A DNA stretch of 54,332 nt from assembly GCA_012729695.1 (NCBI GenBank), contig JAAYCP010000086.1, positions 1-54,332 on the forward strand. Direction: 5' to 3'. Both the position numbers and the translations under genes were made by a program. Positions within the stretch are counted from its first letter, which is position 1; the number at the start of each line of letters is the position of its first letter. Shown piece after piece: positions 9,863 through 18,381 of this stretch. The notes beneath the pieces were generated by a model. The model did no database searches. It saw only the letters and a program-made list of their open reading frames with translations, and was not told where the DNA came from. Source of the stretch: Actinomycetales bacterium. GTDB taxonomy: Bacteria; Actinomycetota; Actinomycetes; Actinomycetales; Dermatophilaceae.

Positions 9863-9981
9863 GGTCCGTGCGCAACCCGTTCAGAGCCCGTAGGGGCACC
9901 GGAGTCCTCAGCAAGACGACAACCAGCGGTACGAACACTTCCAGCGGTACGACAACCTCCAGCGGTAGGTGGACCCGATGA
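9859..9981 (+). CDS. Possible 40-aa Ser/Thr/Gly-rich peptide linking livH and livM
   Basis: This small ORF starts with GTG at 9859, overlapping the livH stop as GTGA. It ends with TGA at 9979-9981, overlapping the livM ATG as ATGA. GAGGG at 9850-9854 is placed as a ribosome binding site. The first 19 residues are basic (RSVRNPFRARRG); the rest is a six-residue Thr/Ser/Gly repeat (SG at 23-24, 29-30 and 35-36) ending RWTR. No similarity is recognised. Its two 4-nt overlaps match the other couplings in the operon, which is the case for translation. The alternative is a non-coding spacer with a tandem repeat. Confidence 0.4.
   Translation: MRSVRNPFRARRGTGVLSKTTTSGTNTSSGTTTSSGRWTR
9923..9967 (+). 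repeat. Three-copy 18-nt tandem repeat between livH and livM
   Basis: CCAGCGGTA occurs at 9923-9931, 9941-9949 and 9959-9967, exactly 18 nt apart, with related ACGA(A)CA spacers. The period is a multiple of three and is in frame with the small ORF at 9859-9981. The third copy runs into AGGTGG, the ribosome binding site of livM. Confidence 0.85.
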
Positions 9982-11132
9982 CCATTCCCGAGAGCCCCAC
10001 CGAGGTCGTCCACCAGGACGACAGCATCGAACCGGACACCCCCGACGTCGAGGCCGAGCGCCGGCAGCGCCGCCGGAGATCGCTGATCGTCACCGCCGGC
10101 GTCCTGGTGCTGTTCGCGATCATGTGGTTCATCGCAACGTCCACGTCCGGGTCGGTCGCCAACATCTTCGCCTCCGTGATCCGCGCGGCCGTCGAACCGC
10201 AGACGGCTGCGGTGGCCATCGCAGTCATCGGCCTGAACATCCACTTCGGATTCACCGGACTGCTGAACATCGGCCAGGCCGGCTTCATGCTGCTCGGCGC
10301 ATACGGGTTCGCGATCTCGTTGTCAAGGGGGCTGCCGCTCCCTGTCGCGATCCTCCTCGGGATCGCGACGGCCGCGGTGTTCGCCCTCCTCCTCGGCATC
10401 CCGACCCTGAAGCTGCGGGGTGACTACCTCGCGATCGTCACCATCTCTGCAGCGGAGATCCTTCGCTATGTGGGCCGGCTCTCCCAGCTGACGAGCTGGA
10501 CCGGTGGATCACAGGGCCTCCCGGGCAGCGAGTACCGCGACCCGTTCGTCGCGCTGTCCTTCTTCCCGGAGGGCAACACGACGATCGGCCCGCTCAGCTA
10601 CCAGAACACGGGTGTCAACGGCTGGTGGATCCGGGTCGTCGCCTGGGTGCTCGTGCTCATCTGCACGGCCTTCGTCTTCCTCCTCGTCCGCAGCCCCTGG
10701 GGCCGGCTCCTCCGCGGCATCCGCGAGGACGAGGACGCCATCCGCAGCCTCGGCAAGAACGTCTTCGCAGTGAAGATGCAGGCCCTCGTCATCGGTGGTG
10801 TGCTCGGTGCGCTCGGCGGCATGATCTTCGTGCTGCCGTCCTCGGTCCAGGCAGACTCCATGGGCCGTGCGATGACCTTCTTCATCTGGACGGCGCTGCT
10901 GCTCGGTGGCGCAGCCACGATCTTCGGACCCGTCCTGGGCACGATCCTGTTCTTCGCGGTGCGCATCCTCATCCGCGGCGTCACCAGCGAGGTGGTGCCG
11001 GCGAGTATCCTCAACACCCAGCAGTCCGACCAGTTCTCCTGGGTCGTCGTGGGTATCGCGCTGATGCTGCTGGTCATCTTCCGCCCGCAAGGAATCCTCG
11101 GCAACAAGAGGGAGCTGCAGTTCAATGCCTGA
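9978..11132 (+). CDS. Branched-chain amino acid ABC transporter permease (LivM type)
   Basis: The 384-aa second permease of the HAAT importer has a hydrophilic N-terminus of about 30 residues (RRQRRRRS just before the first helix) and about ten hydrophobic segments. It also has the LivM hallmarks LNIHFGFTGLLNIGQAGFMLLGAY and the loop GRLLRGIREDEDAIRSLGKN, where EAA-type contacts to the ATPases lie. GTG 9969 is in frame, but ATG 9978 with AGGTGG at 9967-9972 is better placed. The C-terminus FRPQGILGNKRELQ is typical. The stop overlaps the livG start (11125) by 8 nt. Confidence 0.92.
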   Translation: MTIPESPTEVVHQDDSIEPDTPDVEAERRQRRRRSLIVTAGVLVLFAIMWFIATSTSGSVANIFASVIRAAVEPQTAAVAIAVIGLNIHFGFTGLLNIGQAGFMLLGAYGFAISLSRGLPLPVAILLGIATAAVFALLLGIPTLKLRGDYLAIVTISAAEILRYVGRLSQLTSWTGGSQGLPGSEYRDPFVALSFFPEGNTTIGPLSYQNTGVNGWWIRVVAWVLVLICTAFVFLLVRSPWGRLLRGIREDEDAIRSLGKNVFAVKMQALVIGGVLGALGGMIFVLPSSVQADSMGRAMTFFIWTALLLGGAATIFGPVLGTILFFAVRILIRGVTSEVVPASILNTQQSDQFSWVVVGIALMLLVIFRPQGILGNKRELQFNA

Positions 11133-12177
11133 GACCACGACGCAGTCGCGGAGCGGCCGCACCGACAATCCGCTGGCGGATCCGGCAGCCCGCAGAGCCC
11201 TCGTCGACGGGATCGACCCCGTCCCGGGAGTGAGTAAGCCAGACCCCATCCTTCGCGTCGACAACGTCGTGCGGAAGTTCGGTGGTATGACGGCGGTGAA
11301 CGTGGATCATCTCGAGGTCCAGCGCGGCATCATCACCGCCCTCATCGGCCCCAATGGTGCGGGTAAGACGACGTTCTTCAACCTCATCACGGGGTTCGAC
11401 AAGCCGTCCTCCGCCCCCTCACTCTTCAACCGCCCGGAGAAGCCCGCAGCCTGGTCCTTCAACGGTCAACCACTGAGCAACACCTCGGCGTCTGCCGTCT
11501 CCAAAGCCGGCATGGTGCGCACGTTCCAGCTGACCAAGTCCCTCAACCGGATGACGGTCATGGAGAACATGCTTCTCGGGGCCCGCGGACAGACCGGTGA
11601 GAATCTCCTGACCTGTTGGCTGAAGCCGACCTGGGCCAGTCAGGAGAGGGAAATCGAGGAGAAGGCCAAGGAGCTGCTCGCTCGCTTCAAGCTTCTCCGC
11701 AAGAAGGACGACTACGCCGGCAGCCTCTCCGGAGGTCAGCGCAAGCTGCTCGAGATGGCGCGTGCTCTGATGACGGATCCCACGATGATCATGCTCGACG
11801 AGCCCATGGCGGGTGTGAACCCAGCCCTCACGCAGTCGCTGCTGGGACACATCCAGTCCCTTCGGGACGAAGGCATGACAGTGCTCTTCGTCGAGCACGA
11901 CATGCACATGGTGCGACACATCTCGGACTGGGTCGTGGTCATGGCCGAGGGCAAGATCATCGCGGAGGGCCGGGCCGATGTCGTCATGTCCGACACCGCG
12001 GTCATCGATGCCTACCTGGGCGCCCACCACGACACCGACCTGAGCGACGACTCGCTCCTCGAGGACCTGCCCGGATCCCAGGAGATGCTCCACGAGGCCG
12101 AGCTCTACCAGGCTGAGATCGCCGATGAGCGGGCCCACCGGGACGCCCCGGCAGCGGGCAAGGAGGAGACCCCGTGA
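11125..12177 (+). CDS. Branched-chain amino acid ABC transporter ATP-binding protein (LivG type)
   Basis: The 350-aa ATPase has Walker A GPNGAGKT (75-82), signature LSGGQRKLLEMARALM and Walker B IMLDEPMAGVNP, all typical of LivG. It is about 95 residues longer than usual, with an extra N-terminal segment of about 40 residues before the ABC domain and an acidic C-terminal tail of about 45 residues after AHHDTD. The start ATG lies inside the livM 3' end, and the stop TGA overlaps the livF GTG by 4 nt. It would pair with LivF to drive import through LivH/LivM. Confidence 0.92.
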   Translation: MPETTTQSRSGRTDNPLADPAARRALVDGIDPVPGVSKPDPILRVDNVVRKFGGMTAVNVDHLEVQRGIITALIGPNGAGKTTFFNLITGFDKPSSAPSLFNRPEKPAAWSFNGQPLSNTSASAVSKAGMVRTFQLTKSLNRMTVMENMLLGARGQTGENLLTCWLKPTWASQEREIEEKAKELLARFKLLRKKDDYAGSLSGGQRKLLEMARALMTDPTMIMLDEPMAGVNPALTQSLLGHIQSLRDEGMTVLFVEHDMHMVRHISDWVVVMAEGKIIAEGRADVVMSDTAVIDAYLGAHHDTDLSDDSLLEDLPGSQEMLHEAELYQAEIADERAHRDAPAAGKEETP

Positions 12178-12956
12178 CCAGCAGCACCCATTCCCCGCAC
12201 CAGGACCTCGGTTCGCCGGTCCTCGAGGCCAAGAACATCGTGGCGGGCTACCTGCCAGGGGTGAACATCCTCAACGACTGCAGCCTGGTCGCCTACCCCG
12301 GGGAGATGGTCGGCATCATCGGGCCCAACGGCGCCGGAAAGTCCACCCTGCTCAAGGCGATCTTCGGGCTGGTCAAGGTCCACGAGGGGACTGTCGAGCT
12401 CGAGGGCAAGGACATCACCAACTTCCGGACGAACAAGCTCGTCGAGATGGGGGTCGGCTTCGTCCCGCAGACCAACAACGTCTTCCCGAGCCTGACGGTG
12501 GAGGAGAACCTGCGAATGGGTCTCTTCCTGCGAGCGAAGAAGATCAACGAGCGCCTCGAGGCGATGTGGGATCTCTTCCCCGTCCTCCATGAGCGCAAGA
12601 ACCAGCGGGCAGGCGCAATGTCCGGTGGTGAGCGCCAGTCGCTCGCCATGGCACGTGCTCTGATGATGGAGCCGTCTGTCCTGCTCCTCGACGAGCCGTC
12701 GGCGGGACTGTCACCTGTCCGCCAGGACGAGACGTTCCTGCGCACCCGGATGATCAACAAGACCGGTGTCTGCGTCGTCATGGTCGAGCAGAACGCCCGC
12801 CGCTGCCTGCAGATCTGTGACCGCGGCTATGTGCTCGACCAGGGTCGCGACGCATACACCGGTTCCGGCAAGGAGCTGGCGAACGACCCGAAGGTCATCG
12901 AGCTGTACCTCGGGACCCTGGCGCAGGACGTCGAGGCGGCCAAGGAATCCCAGTAG
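12174..12956 (+). CDS. Branched-chain amino acid ABC transporter ATP-binding protein (LivF type)
   Basis: The 260-aa ATPase has Walker A GPNGAGKS (50-57), a Q-loop VPQTNNVFPSLTVEENL segment, signature MSGGERQSLAMARALM and Walker B LLLDEPSAGLSP. Length and motifs match LivF. It starts with GTG overlapping the livG stop. It is the last gene of the operon and is followed by a strong hairpin. Confidence 0.93.
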   Translation: MTSSTHSPHQDLGSPVLEAKNIVAGYLPGVNILNDCSLVAYPGEMVGIIGPNGAGKSTLLKAIFGLVKVHEGTVELEGKDITNFRTNKLVEMGVGFVPQTNNVFPSLTVEENLRMGLFLRAKKINERLEAMWDLFPVLHERKNQRAGAMSGGERQSLAMARALMMEPSVLLLDEPSAGLSPVRQDETFLRTRMINKTGVCVVMVEQNARRCLQICDRGYVLDQGRDAYTGSGKELANDPKVIELYLGTLAQDVEAAKESQ

Positions 12957-12979
12957 GGACGCAGTCCCACCAAGCCAGG

Positions 12980-13016
12980 GGAGAGGGTCCCGGGTTGAGA
13001 ACCCCGGGCCCTCTCC
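12980..13016 (+). terminator. Hairpin terminator of the liv operon
   Basis: GGAGAGGG (12980-12987) pairs with CCCTCTCC (13009-13016). The stem continues inward through TCCCGGGTT and AACCCCGGG with one mismatch and one G-U, closing on loop GAG. There is no long T run, as is common in high-GC actinomycetes. It starts 24 nt after the livF stop. Confidence 0.7.
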
Positions 13017-13102
13017 GCCTTGTCTGGGGGGGTGGGGGTCACTGTCGGCGGATGACCTCCTCGCGCTGGATTGGTCTGCTGAACCGGACGCAGGCATGAG
13101 AA

Positions 13103-13135
13103 AGGGCCCTGGACCGGTCATCGGTCCAGGGCCCT
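13103..13135 (-). terminator. Hairpin terminator of the substrate-binding protein gene
   Basis: A perfect 14-bp stem AGGGCCCTGGACCG (13103-13116) / CGGTCCAGGGCCCT (13122-13135) has a 5-nt loop. Read on the minus strand it lies 25 nt after the binding-protein stop and is followed by TTCTC, with TTT at the foot of the stem. Confidence 0.75.
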
Positions 13136-13160
13136 CGCTCTGTCTCAGCGACTCAGTGGA

Positions 13161-14537
13161 TCAGCCCTGAGCCTTGAAACCCTCGACGGTGTCGACGCGC
13201 GCGAGGTTGTTCTGCGCGTCGAACTGGTAGATGCCGACGTAGGCCGAGGACGGGTCGTTCTCGTCGTCGAACGGACCGATACCCGACGGGCCCTTGTACT
13301 GGATCTCGTCGCCGCCCTCGAGAATTGCGACGCACTCCTCGTAGGTGGAGCACTCGGTGCCACCCTCGGCGCCGGACACGGCAGCCAGGTTCTCCTGGAT
13401 GGTGACCGAGTCGGTCGCGCCACCGCGGACGGCAGCCAGCGCGGCGAGGATGACGGCGTCGTACGACTCCGGGCCGTACGAGTAGTCGTTGAGGTCGCTG
13501 CCCTCAGCGGCCTTGAACCAGCCGTTCATGCGCTGCTTGAAGGAGTCCTCAGCGTCCGCACCGGGGATGGTGCCCTTGGCGCCCTCGAGGGTGCCCTCGG
13601 GGAACTCGGCGCCGTAGCTGGAGGTGTTGCCGTCGGTGTAGTAGGTCTTCGCCATGTCCCAGCCGGCGTTCGCGAGCTCAGGCACGATCGCCTTGGTCTC
13701 GTCGAAGGCGAGGACGATGATCGCGTCCGGGTTGGAGGCGAGCGCACCGTTGACCTCGGCGGAGAAGCTGGTCTGTCCGGGCGGGAACTCCTGGCCCTGG
13801 CCGCGGCCACCGTAGGTGACGCTTCCACCGTTGGCCTCGAGGACGTCCTGGACGACGTCGCGCAGGCCGGTGCCGTAGGCGTCGTTGAAGACGATGAAGG
13901 CAATGTTGGTGAACCCGTCCTGGAGGATCAGGTTGGCGAGAGCGTCACCCTGGATGCCGTCCGGCGGAGCGGTGCGGAAGTAGAAGGGCGAGTAGCCCGA
14001 GAGGGCGACCGCGGTGTTCGCCGGCGAGATCTGGACGATGCTGGCGTCGGTGATCGCGTCAACGATGTTGAGCGTCACGGAGGAGGATGCCGCACCCACG
14101 ACCACGGAGACCTGGCCCTGGATGGCCTGCTGCGCGGAGTTGTTGGCGACGGAGGCGTCGGTCGCGTCACCCGAGTCGAGGATCCAGTGGCAGGCGTCGG
14201 CGCCGTTGACGCCACCCGCGGCGTTGATGTCCGAGACGGCCAGACCCACACCGGCGACCTCCGGCGGGCCGAGGAAGGCGAGGTTTCCGGTGAGGGGGAG
14301 GATGCCGGCTGCCTTGAACGTGTCCGCGCTCGTCGAGTCGCTGGCGCACTCGTCGTTGGTGAACTCGCCCGCCGCGGTGTCGTCGTCGGTTGAGGTCTCC
14401 TCAGAGGTGGTGGTGTCGTCGGCCGTTGGGGTCTCCCCTGCCGTGGAGTCGCCGTCGCCGCACGCGGCGAGCGTCAGGCTGAGCGCCGCGGCACCCGCAA
14501 GCGTCTTGAGCCAGAGGGCTGATTTGGGTCGGATCAC
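13161..14537 (-). CDS. Branched-chain amino acid ABC transporter substrate-binding lipoprotein
   Basis: The 458-aa periplasmic-binding type I protein (Peripla_BP/HAAT family) has a signal peptide ending in the lipobox LAAC (lipidated Cys26). A Thr/Asp/Glu-rich linker follows, then the mature domain with GILPLTGNLAFLGPPE, VVGAASSSVTLN and YGPESYDAVILAALA. It should capture ligand for the convergent LivHMGF importer; the ligand is not certain from sequence. The frame is open from 14606, but GTG 14537, eight bases after AAAGG, gives a normal signal peptide. It has its own promoter and terminator, so its dose can differ from the permease. Confidence 0.92.
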   Translation of the reverse strand: MIRPKSALWLKTLAGAAALSLTLAACGDGDSTAGETPTADDTTTSEETSTDDDTAAGEFTNDECASDSTSADTFKAAGILPLTGNLAFLGPPEVAGVGLAVSDINAAGGVNGADACHWILDSGDATDASVANNSAQQAIQGQVSVVVGAASSSVTLNIVDAITDASIVQISPANTAVALSGYSPFYFRTAPPDGIQGDALANLILQDGFTNIAFIVFNDAYGTGLRDVVQDVLEANGGSVTYGGRGQGQEFPPGQTSFSAEVNGALASNPDAIIVLAFDETKAIVPELANAGWDMAKTYYTDGNTSSYGAEFPEGTLEGAKGTIPGADAEDSFKQRMNGWFKAAEGSDLNDYSYGPESYDAVILAALAAVRGGATDSVTIQENLAAVSGAEGGTECSTYEECVAILEGGDEIQYKGPSGIGPFDDENDPSSAYVGIYQFDAQNNLARVDTVEGFKAQG

Positions 14538-14604
14538 GACGTGAACCTTTCTTATGGGTGTGTGTCTCCCGCCTGCGCCCCAAGTAGGGCCAGGCGTGAG
14601 TGAC

Positions 14605-14610
14605 AACCTA
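14605..14610 (-). promoter_or_regulatory. -10 element (TAGGTT) for the substrate-binding protein gene
   Basis: TAGGTT on the minus strand is the best -10 candidate in the divergent gap and would give a leader of about 60 nt to GTG 14537. No convincing -35 hexamer was found. Confidence 0.35.
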
Positions 14611-14659
14611 GAACGCCATTCGCGGAGTGGACCGTTAACATGACCGGTTGTTAGCGAAC

Positions 14660-14673
14660 CGTTACGGGTAACG
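14660..14673. promoter_or_regulatory. CGTTAC-GG-GTAACG palindrome in a divergent promoter region
   Basis: This is a perfect 6-2-6 palindrome between the divergent binding-protein gene and the Rieske gene. CCGTTA also occurs nearby as a direct repeat (14632-14637, 14659-14664). It is a plausible operator for an unidentified regulator; this is inference from symmetry and position. Confidence 0.4.
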
Positions 14674-14692
14674 CCCGGTTTGGAGGACCCTG

Positions 14693-15142
14693 ATGAGCGA
14701 GGACCCGACCTGCTGCGGACGCCGTGAGGTGCTCTGCGGGTCCGGCGTGCTGCTCGTAGGCGCTGCTCTGGCCGGGTGCTCGAGCGCGGCGGACCGTGCG
14801 GAGGTGGCAGCCTCTGACAATGCTGCAGCCTCGACCGCCCGGGAGCAGGCGGCCGTCTCCCCGGTCGCCGGCACCGGGGACATCCCGGTAGGCGGGGGAG
14901 TGGTGGTGCCGGCTCGACAGCTCGTGATCACCCAGCCGACCGAGGGGCAGTTCCGCGCCTTCTCCAGCATCTGCACCCACCAGGGGTGCCCGGTCACCGC
15001 AGTCCAGGACGGCGCCATCATCTGTCCCTGCCACGGCAGCCGCTTCGACATCGACACCGGCGCGGCGGTGGTCGGACCGGCCGAGGAGCCGCTGAGCGCC
15101 CGGAGCATCACTGTCGAGGGCGAGGATCTCTTCGTCGCCTGA
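14693..15142 (+). CDS. Rieske [2Fe-2S] lipoprotein
   Basis: The 149-aa protein is exported and carries one Rieske cluster. Arg10-Arg11 precede a hydrophobic stretch ending in LAGC (Cys29), so it is a lipoprotein, possibly Tat-exported. The cluster ligands are Cys94-x-His96 and Cys111-x2-His114, with Cys99 and Cys113 placed for the usual disulfide. The domain is about 90 aa, with none of the helical anchor of the cytochrome bc Rieske subunit. The redox partner is unknown. The ATG has GGAGG at 14682-14686. It sits alone between the liv genes and uvrC. Confidence 0.85.
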   Translation: MSEDPTCCGRREVLCGSGVLLVGAALAGCSSAADRAEVAASDNAAASTAREQAAVSPVAGTGDIPVGGGVVVPARQLVITQPTEGQFRAFSSICTHQGCPVTAVQDGAIICPCHGSRFDIDTGAAVVGPAEEPLSARSITVEGEDLFVA

Positions 15143-15260
15143 GACCTGCTGCCGGGGCTCGCCCTCGGGTCGCCTGGTCGCTCAGCTCCCGACTCCTGCT
15201 GACGCTCCAGATCCGACGGCTCCGGACACAAGGTTTTCGGCTCCTGTCGGGACGCTTCCG

Positions 15261-15266
15261 TAGGGT
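15261..15266 (+). promoter_or_regulatory. -10 element (TAGGGT) of a probable leaderless uvrC promoter
   Basis: TAGGGT is followed by six bases and the uvrC ATG at 15273, the geometry of a leaderless transcript. GGTGGGAG between them could also act as a ribosome binding site on a longer mRNA. Confidence 0.4.
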
Positions 15267-15272
15267 GGGAGT

Positions 15273-17321
15273 ATGGCCGACCCGTCCAGCTACCGCCCAG
15301 CCCCGGGGAGCATCCCGCGGGACCCTGGCGTGTACCGGTTCCGGGACCAGCACGGCCGGGTCATCTATGTGGGGAAGGCCAGCTCGCTACGCTCCCGACT
15401 CAGCTCCTACTTCCAGGACGTCTCGGCTCTGCACCCGCGGACCCAGGCGATGGTCCGGACCGGGGCGAGCGTCGAGTGGACGGTCGTCGCCAACGAGGTG
15501 GAGGCCCTCCAGCTCGAGTACTCCTGGATCAAGGAGTTCGATCCTCGGTTCAATGTCAAGTACCGCGACGACAAGTCCTACCCCTACCTTGCCGTCACCA
15601 TGGGCGAGGAGATCCCGCGGGCCCAGGTCATGCGCGGTGCGAAGCGTCAGGGCACCCGCTACTTCGGCCCGTACGCCCACGCCTGGGCGATCCGCGAGAC
15701 CCTCGACGCGCTCCTGCGTGTCTTCCCGGTGCGGACCTGCTCTGCGGGTGTCTACCGGAGAGCCGCCGCGTCCGGCCGGCCCTGCCTGCTGGGGTATATC
15801 GACAAGTGCTCGGCGCCGTGCATCGGTCGGGTGTCACCTGAGCAGCACCGGGAGATCGCCGAGGACCTGTGCGAGTTCCTCGCCGGCGGAGCCCGTACCC
15901 ACATCTCCCGCCTGCACTCCGAGATGAAGAAGGCCGCAGCCGAGCTGGACTTCGAGCGCGCGGCCCAGCTCAGGGATGACATCGCAGCGATGTCGAAGGC
16001 GATGGAGCGGTCGACGGTCGTCCTCCCGGACGGCACCCAGGCCGATGTCATCGGCATCGCCGACGACGAGCTCGAGGCGGCGTTCCACGTGTTCATGGTC
16101 CGCGACGGCCGGGTCCGCGGACAGCGCGGCTGGGTCGCCGAGAAGGAGGCAGAGACCCTGGCCGAGGTCGTCGGGCACCTCATCACCGAGATGTACGGCG
16201 ACGAGGAGGGCGAGGACATCCCTCGGGAGATCCTCGTCCCGGTCCTGCCGGAGCACAGTGAGCAGTTGGAGGAGTGGCTCCGCCGGCGCAGGGGGAAGAG
16301 GGTGCGCATCCGGGTGCCCAGCCGCGGTGACAAGCGTGCGCTTCTTCAGACCGTGACCCGCAACGCAGAGCAGTCGCTCGCACGCCACAAGGTGGCCCGT
16401 GCCGGCGACCTGACGGCGCGCACCCGGGCGCTGCACGAGCTGCAGGAGGCGCTTGGCCTGGACGAGGCGCCGCTGCGTATCGAGTGCTTCGACATCAGCC
16501 ACGTCCAGGGCACCAACGCCGTCGGCTCGATGGTGGTCTTCGAGGACGGGCTTCCCCGCAAGAGCGCCTACCGGCAGTTCGTCATCCGGGGCGGTGGTGG
16601 CCCCACGGACGCCCGCGAGGCGGCCAAGGCCGACGACACGGCCGCGATGCACGAGGTCCTGACCCGACGGTTCCGGCGCTACCTCGAGGAGCAGGCCGCC
16701 GGCCTCCGCACGCCGAACGCGAGCCCTCTTCTCGACGTGGGCTCCAGTGCAGGAGACGCACAGCGCGAGGCTGGCCCGGCGAGCATGCCCAGCCGCGACG
16801 AGGACGGTCGACCGTTGCGCTTCGCATACCCGCCGAACCTCGTCGTCGTCGATGGCGGCCCGGCCCAGGTGAACGCGGCGGTACGCGCGCTCGAGGACCT
16901 CGGGGTCGAGGATGTCGCCGTCATCGGTCTGGCCAAGCGGCTCGAGGAGGTGTGGCTACCGGGGGAGGACTTCCCCGTGATCCTGCCGCGCTCGAGTGAG
17001 GGCCTCTACCTGCTCCAGCGGGTCCGCGACGAGGCGCATCGGTTCGCGATCACCTTCCACCGCAAGCGGCGCAGCGCCGCGATGACCCGCTCGGTGCTCG
17101 ACGACATCCCGGGTCTCGGTCCCACGCTCAAGAAGCGGCTGCTCACGCACTTCGGCTCACTCAAGCGCATCCGGGCGGCCACCGCCGAGGAGATCAGCGC
17201 GGTCAAGGGCATCGGCCCCTCGCTCGCGGCCTCGATCAAGGCGAGCCTGGAGCAGGCCGACCAGCCGGCACCCGCCATCGATGCACTGACGGGCGAGATC
17301 CGCGAGGATGGTGTCGAGTGA
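15273..17321 (+). CDS. uvrC: Excinuclease ABC subunit C
   Basis: UvrC makes the dual incisions in nucleotide excision repair. The 682-aa protein has the GIY-YIG nuclease domain (PGVYRFRD and IYVGKA, residues 19-36), a UVR domain that binds UvrB (about 211-245) and the RNase H-like endonuclease half ([29 protein letters not shown]). It ends with paired helix-hairpin-helix motifs (about 611-658, [22 protein letters not shown]). Length is normal for actinomycetes, with a linker of about 35 residues before the [10 protein letters not shown] motif. It heads the uvrC-rapZ-yvcK-whiA cluster conserved across actinomycetes. Confidence 0.97.
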   Translation: MADPSSYRPAPGSIPRDPGVYRFRDQHGRVIYVGKASSLRSRLSSYFQDVSALHPRTQAMVRTGASVEWTVVANEVEALQLEYSWIKEFDPRFNVKYRDDKSYPYLAVTMGEEIPRAQVMRGAKRQGTRYFGPYAHAWAIRETLDALLRVFPVRTCSAGVYRRAAASGRPCLLGYIDKCSAPCIGRVSPEQHREIAEDLCEFLAGGARTHISRLHSEMKKAAAELDFERAAQLRDDIAAMSKAMERSTVVLPDGTQADVIGIADDELEAAFHVFMVRDGRVRGQRGWVAEKEAETLAEVVGHLITEMYGDEEGEDIPREILVPVLPEHSEQLEEWLRRRRGKRVRIRVPSRGDKRALLQTVTRNAEQSLARHKVARAGDLTARTRALHELQEALGLDEAPLRIECFDISHVQGTNAVGSMVVFEDGLPRKSAYRQFVIRGGGGPTDAREAAKADDTAAMHEVLTRRFRRYLEEQAAGLRTPNASPLLDVGSSAGDAQREAGPASMPSRDEDGRPLRFAYPPNLVVVDGGPAQVNAAVRALEDLGVEDVAVIGLAKRLEEVWLPGEDFPVILPRSSEGLYLLQRVRDEAHRFAITFHRKRRSAAMTRSVLDDIPGLGPTLKKRLLTHFGSLKRIRAATAEEISAVKGIGPSLAASIKASLEQADQPAPAIDALTGEIREDGVE

Positions 17322-17384
17322 CGCACAAGGCAGTGGTGGACGGCGCAGTGGCGCACTGCAGAGACGACAGGATGGACGACAGAC

Positions 17385-18341
17385 ATGGGTGAGGACGCGG
17401 CGAGAACCGCCCGCGAGGAGCTCGAGCAGGCGCAGCTCATCATCATCACCGGCATGAGTGGTGCCGGGAAGAGCACCGTGGCGGACGTCCTCGAGGATGA
17501 GGGCTGGTACGTCATCGACAACCTGCCTCCGCAGCTGCTCGAGGGCGTCGCCGACCTCGTCCTGGAGGAGGCCGAGCGTCGCTCCGACCGGCCTGCTGCA
17601 ACCCGATCAGGGCGACCGGTCCCGCCCTCGGGGCCGATCCGGGCCGCTGCCGTCGTCGACGTCAGGACACGGGGCTTCTTCGGCAACCTCACGAAGTCGA
17701 TCGACGCCCTGGCCGGGCGGGGGATCCATCCCAGTCTCGTCTTCCTCGACGCCACCGACGAGAGCCTGGTGCGCCGGTTCGAGAGCGTTCGACGCCCCCA
17801 CCCGCTCCAGGGGAAGGGCCGGCTGCTGGACAGCATCCACAGCGAGCGGGAGCTCATCTCCGACCTGCGCTCCCGGGCCGACCTGGTGATCGATACCTCC
17901 GGGCTGAACATCTACCAGCTGGCCCGAAAGGTCATCTCGGCCTTCGGCCAGCAGCGTCGCCCGGGGACCCGGCTGGCCGTCATGTCCTTCGGCTTCAAGT
18001 ACGGCATCCCGCTGGACGCCGACTTCGTGTTCGACCTGCGGTTCCTCCCCAACCCGTTCTGGATCCCCGAGCTGCGCTCCTCGAGCGGTCGGGATGCGCC
18101 GGTGGCAGACTTCGTCCTCGCCCAGGAGGGCGCGACCGAGTTCGTCGCCCAGGTCGTCGCGCTGTTGCGGACGGTCCTCGCCGGTTACGAGCGTGAGAAC
18201 CGGCGGTATGCGACGGTCGCCCTCGGCTGCACGGGCGGCAAGCACCGCTCGGTCGCCATGGCGGAGCGCGTCGCGGCCGAGCTGGGAAGCGCAGCGGAGA
18301 TCGCGACCTTCGTGGTGCATCGTGACCTGGGGCAGGAGTGA
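17385..18341 (+). CDS. rapZ: RNase adapter RapZ / YvcJ family nucleotide-binding protein
   Basis: The 318-aa P-loop protein has Walker A GMSGAGKS at 23-30, DNLPPQLL, and the C-terminal GCTGGKHRSVAMAERVA motif of the RapZ/YvcJ family. Proteobacterial RapZ controls GlmS via small RNAs; in Gram-positives the role is less clear. A Pro/Arg-rich insertion (about 65-87) precedes AAAVVDVRTRGFF. It lies 63 bp after uvrC; a small GCAGTG-GCG-CACTGC hairpin (17345-17359) occupies the gap. yvcK and whiA follow. Confidence 0.93.
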   Translation: MGEDAARTAREELEQAQLIIITGMSGAGKSTVADVLEDEGWYVIDNLPPQLLEGVADLVLEEAERRSDRPAATRSGRPVPPSGPIRAAAVVDVRTRGFFGNLTKSIDALAGRGIHPSLVFLDATDESLVRRFESVRRPHPLQGKGRLLDSIHSERELISDLRSRADLVIDTSGLNIYQLARKVISAFGQQRRPGTRLAVMSFGFKYGIPLDADFVFDLRFLPNPFWIPELRSSSGRDAPVADFVLAQEGATEFVAQVVALLRTVLAGYERENRRYATVALGCTGGKHRSVAMAERVAAELGSAAEIATFVVHRDLGQE

Positions 18342-18381
18342 CCTCCCGCGGGTCGATCGCCGGGGATCGGCCGCCCCGGTC

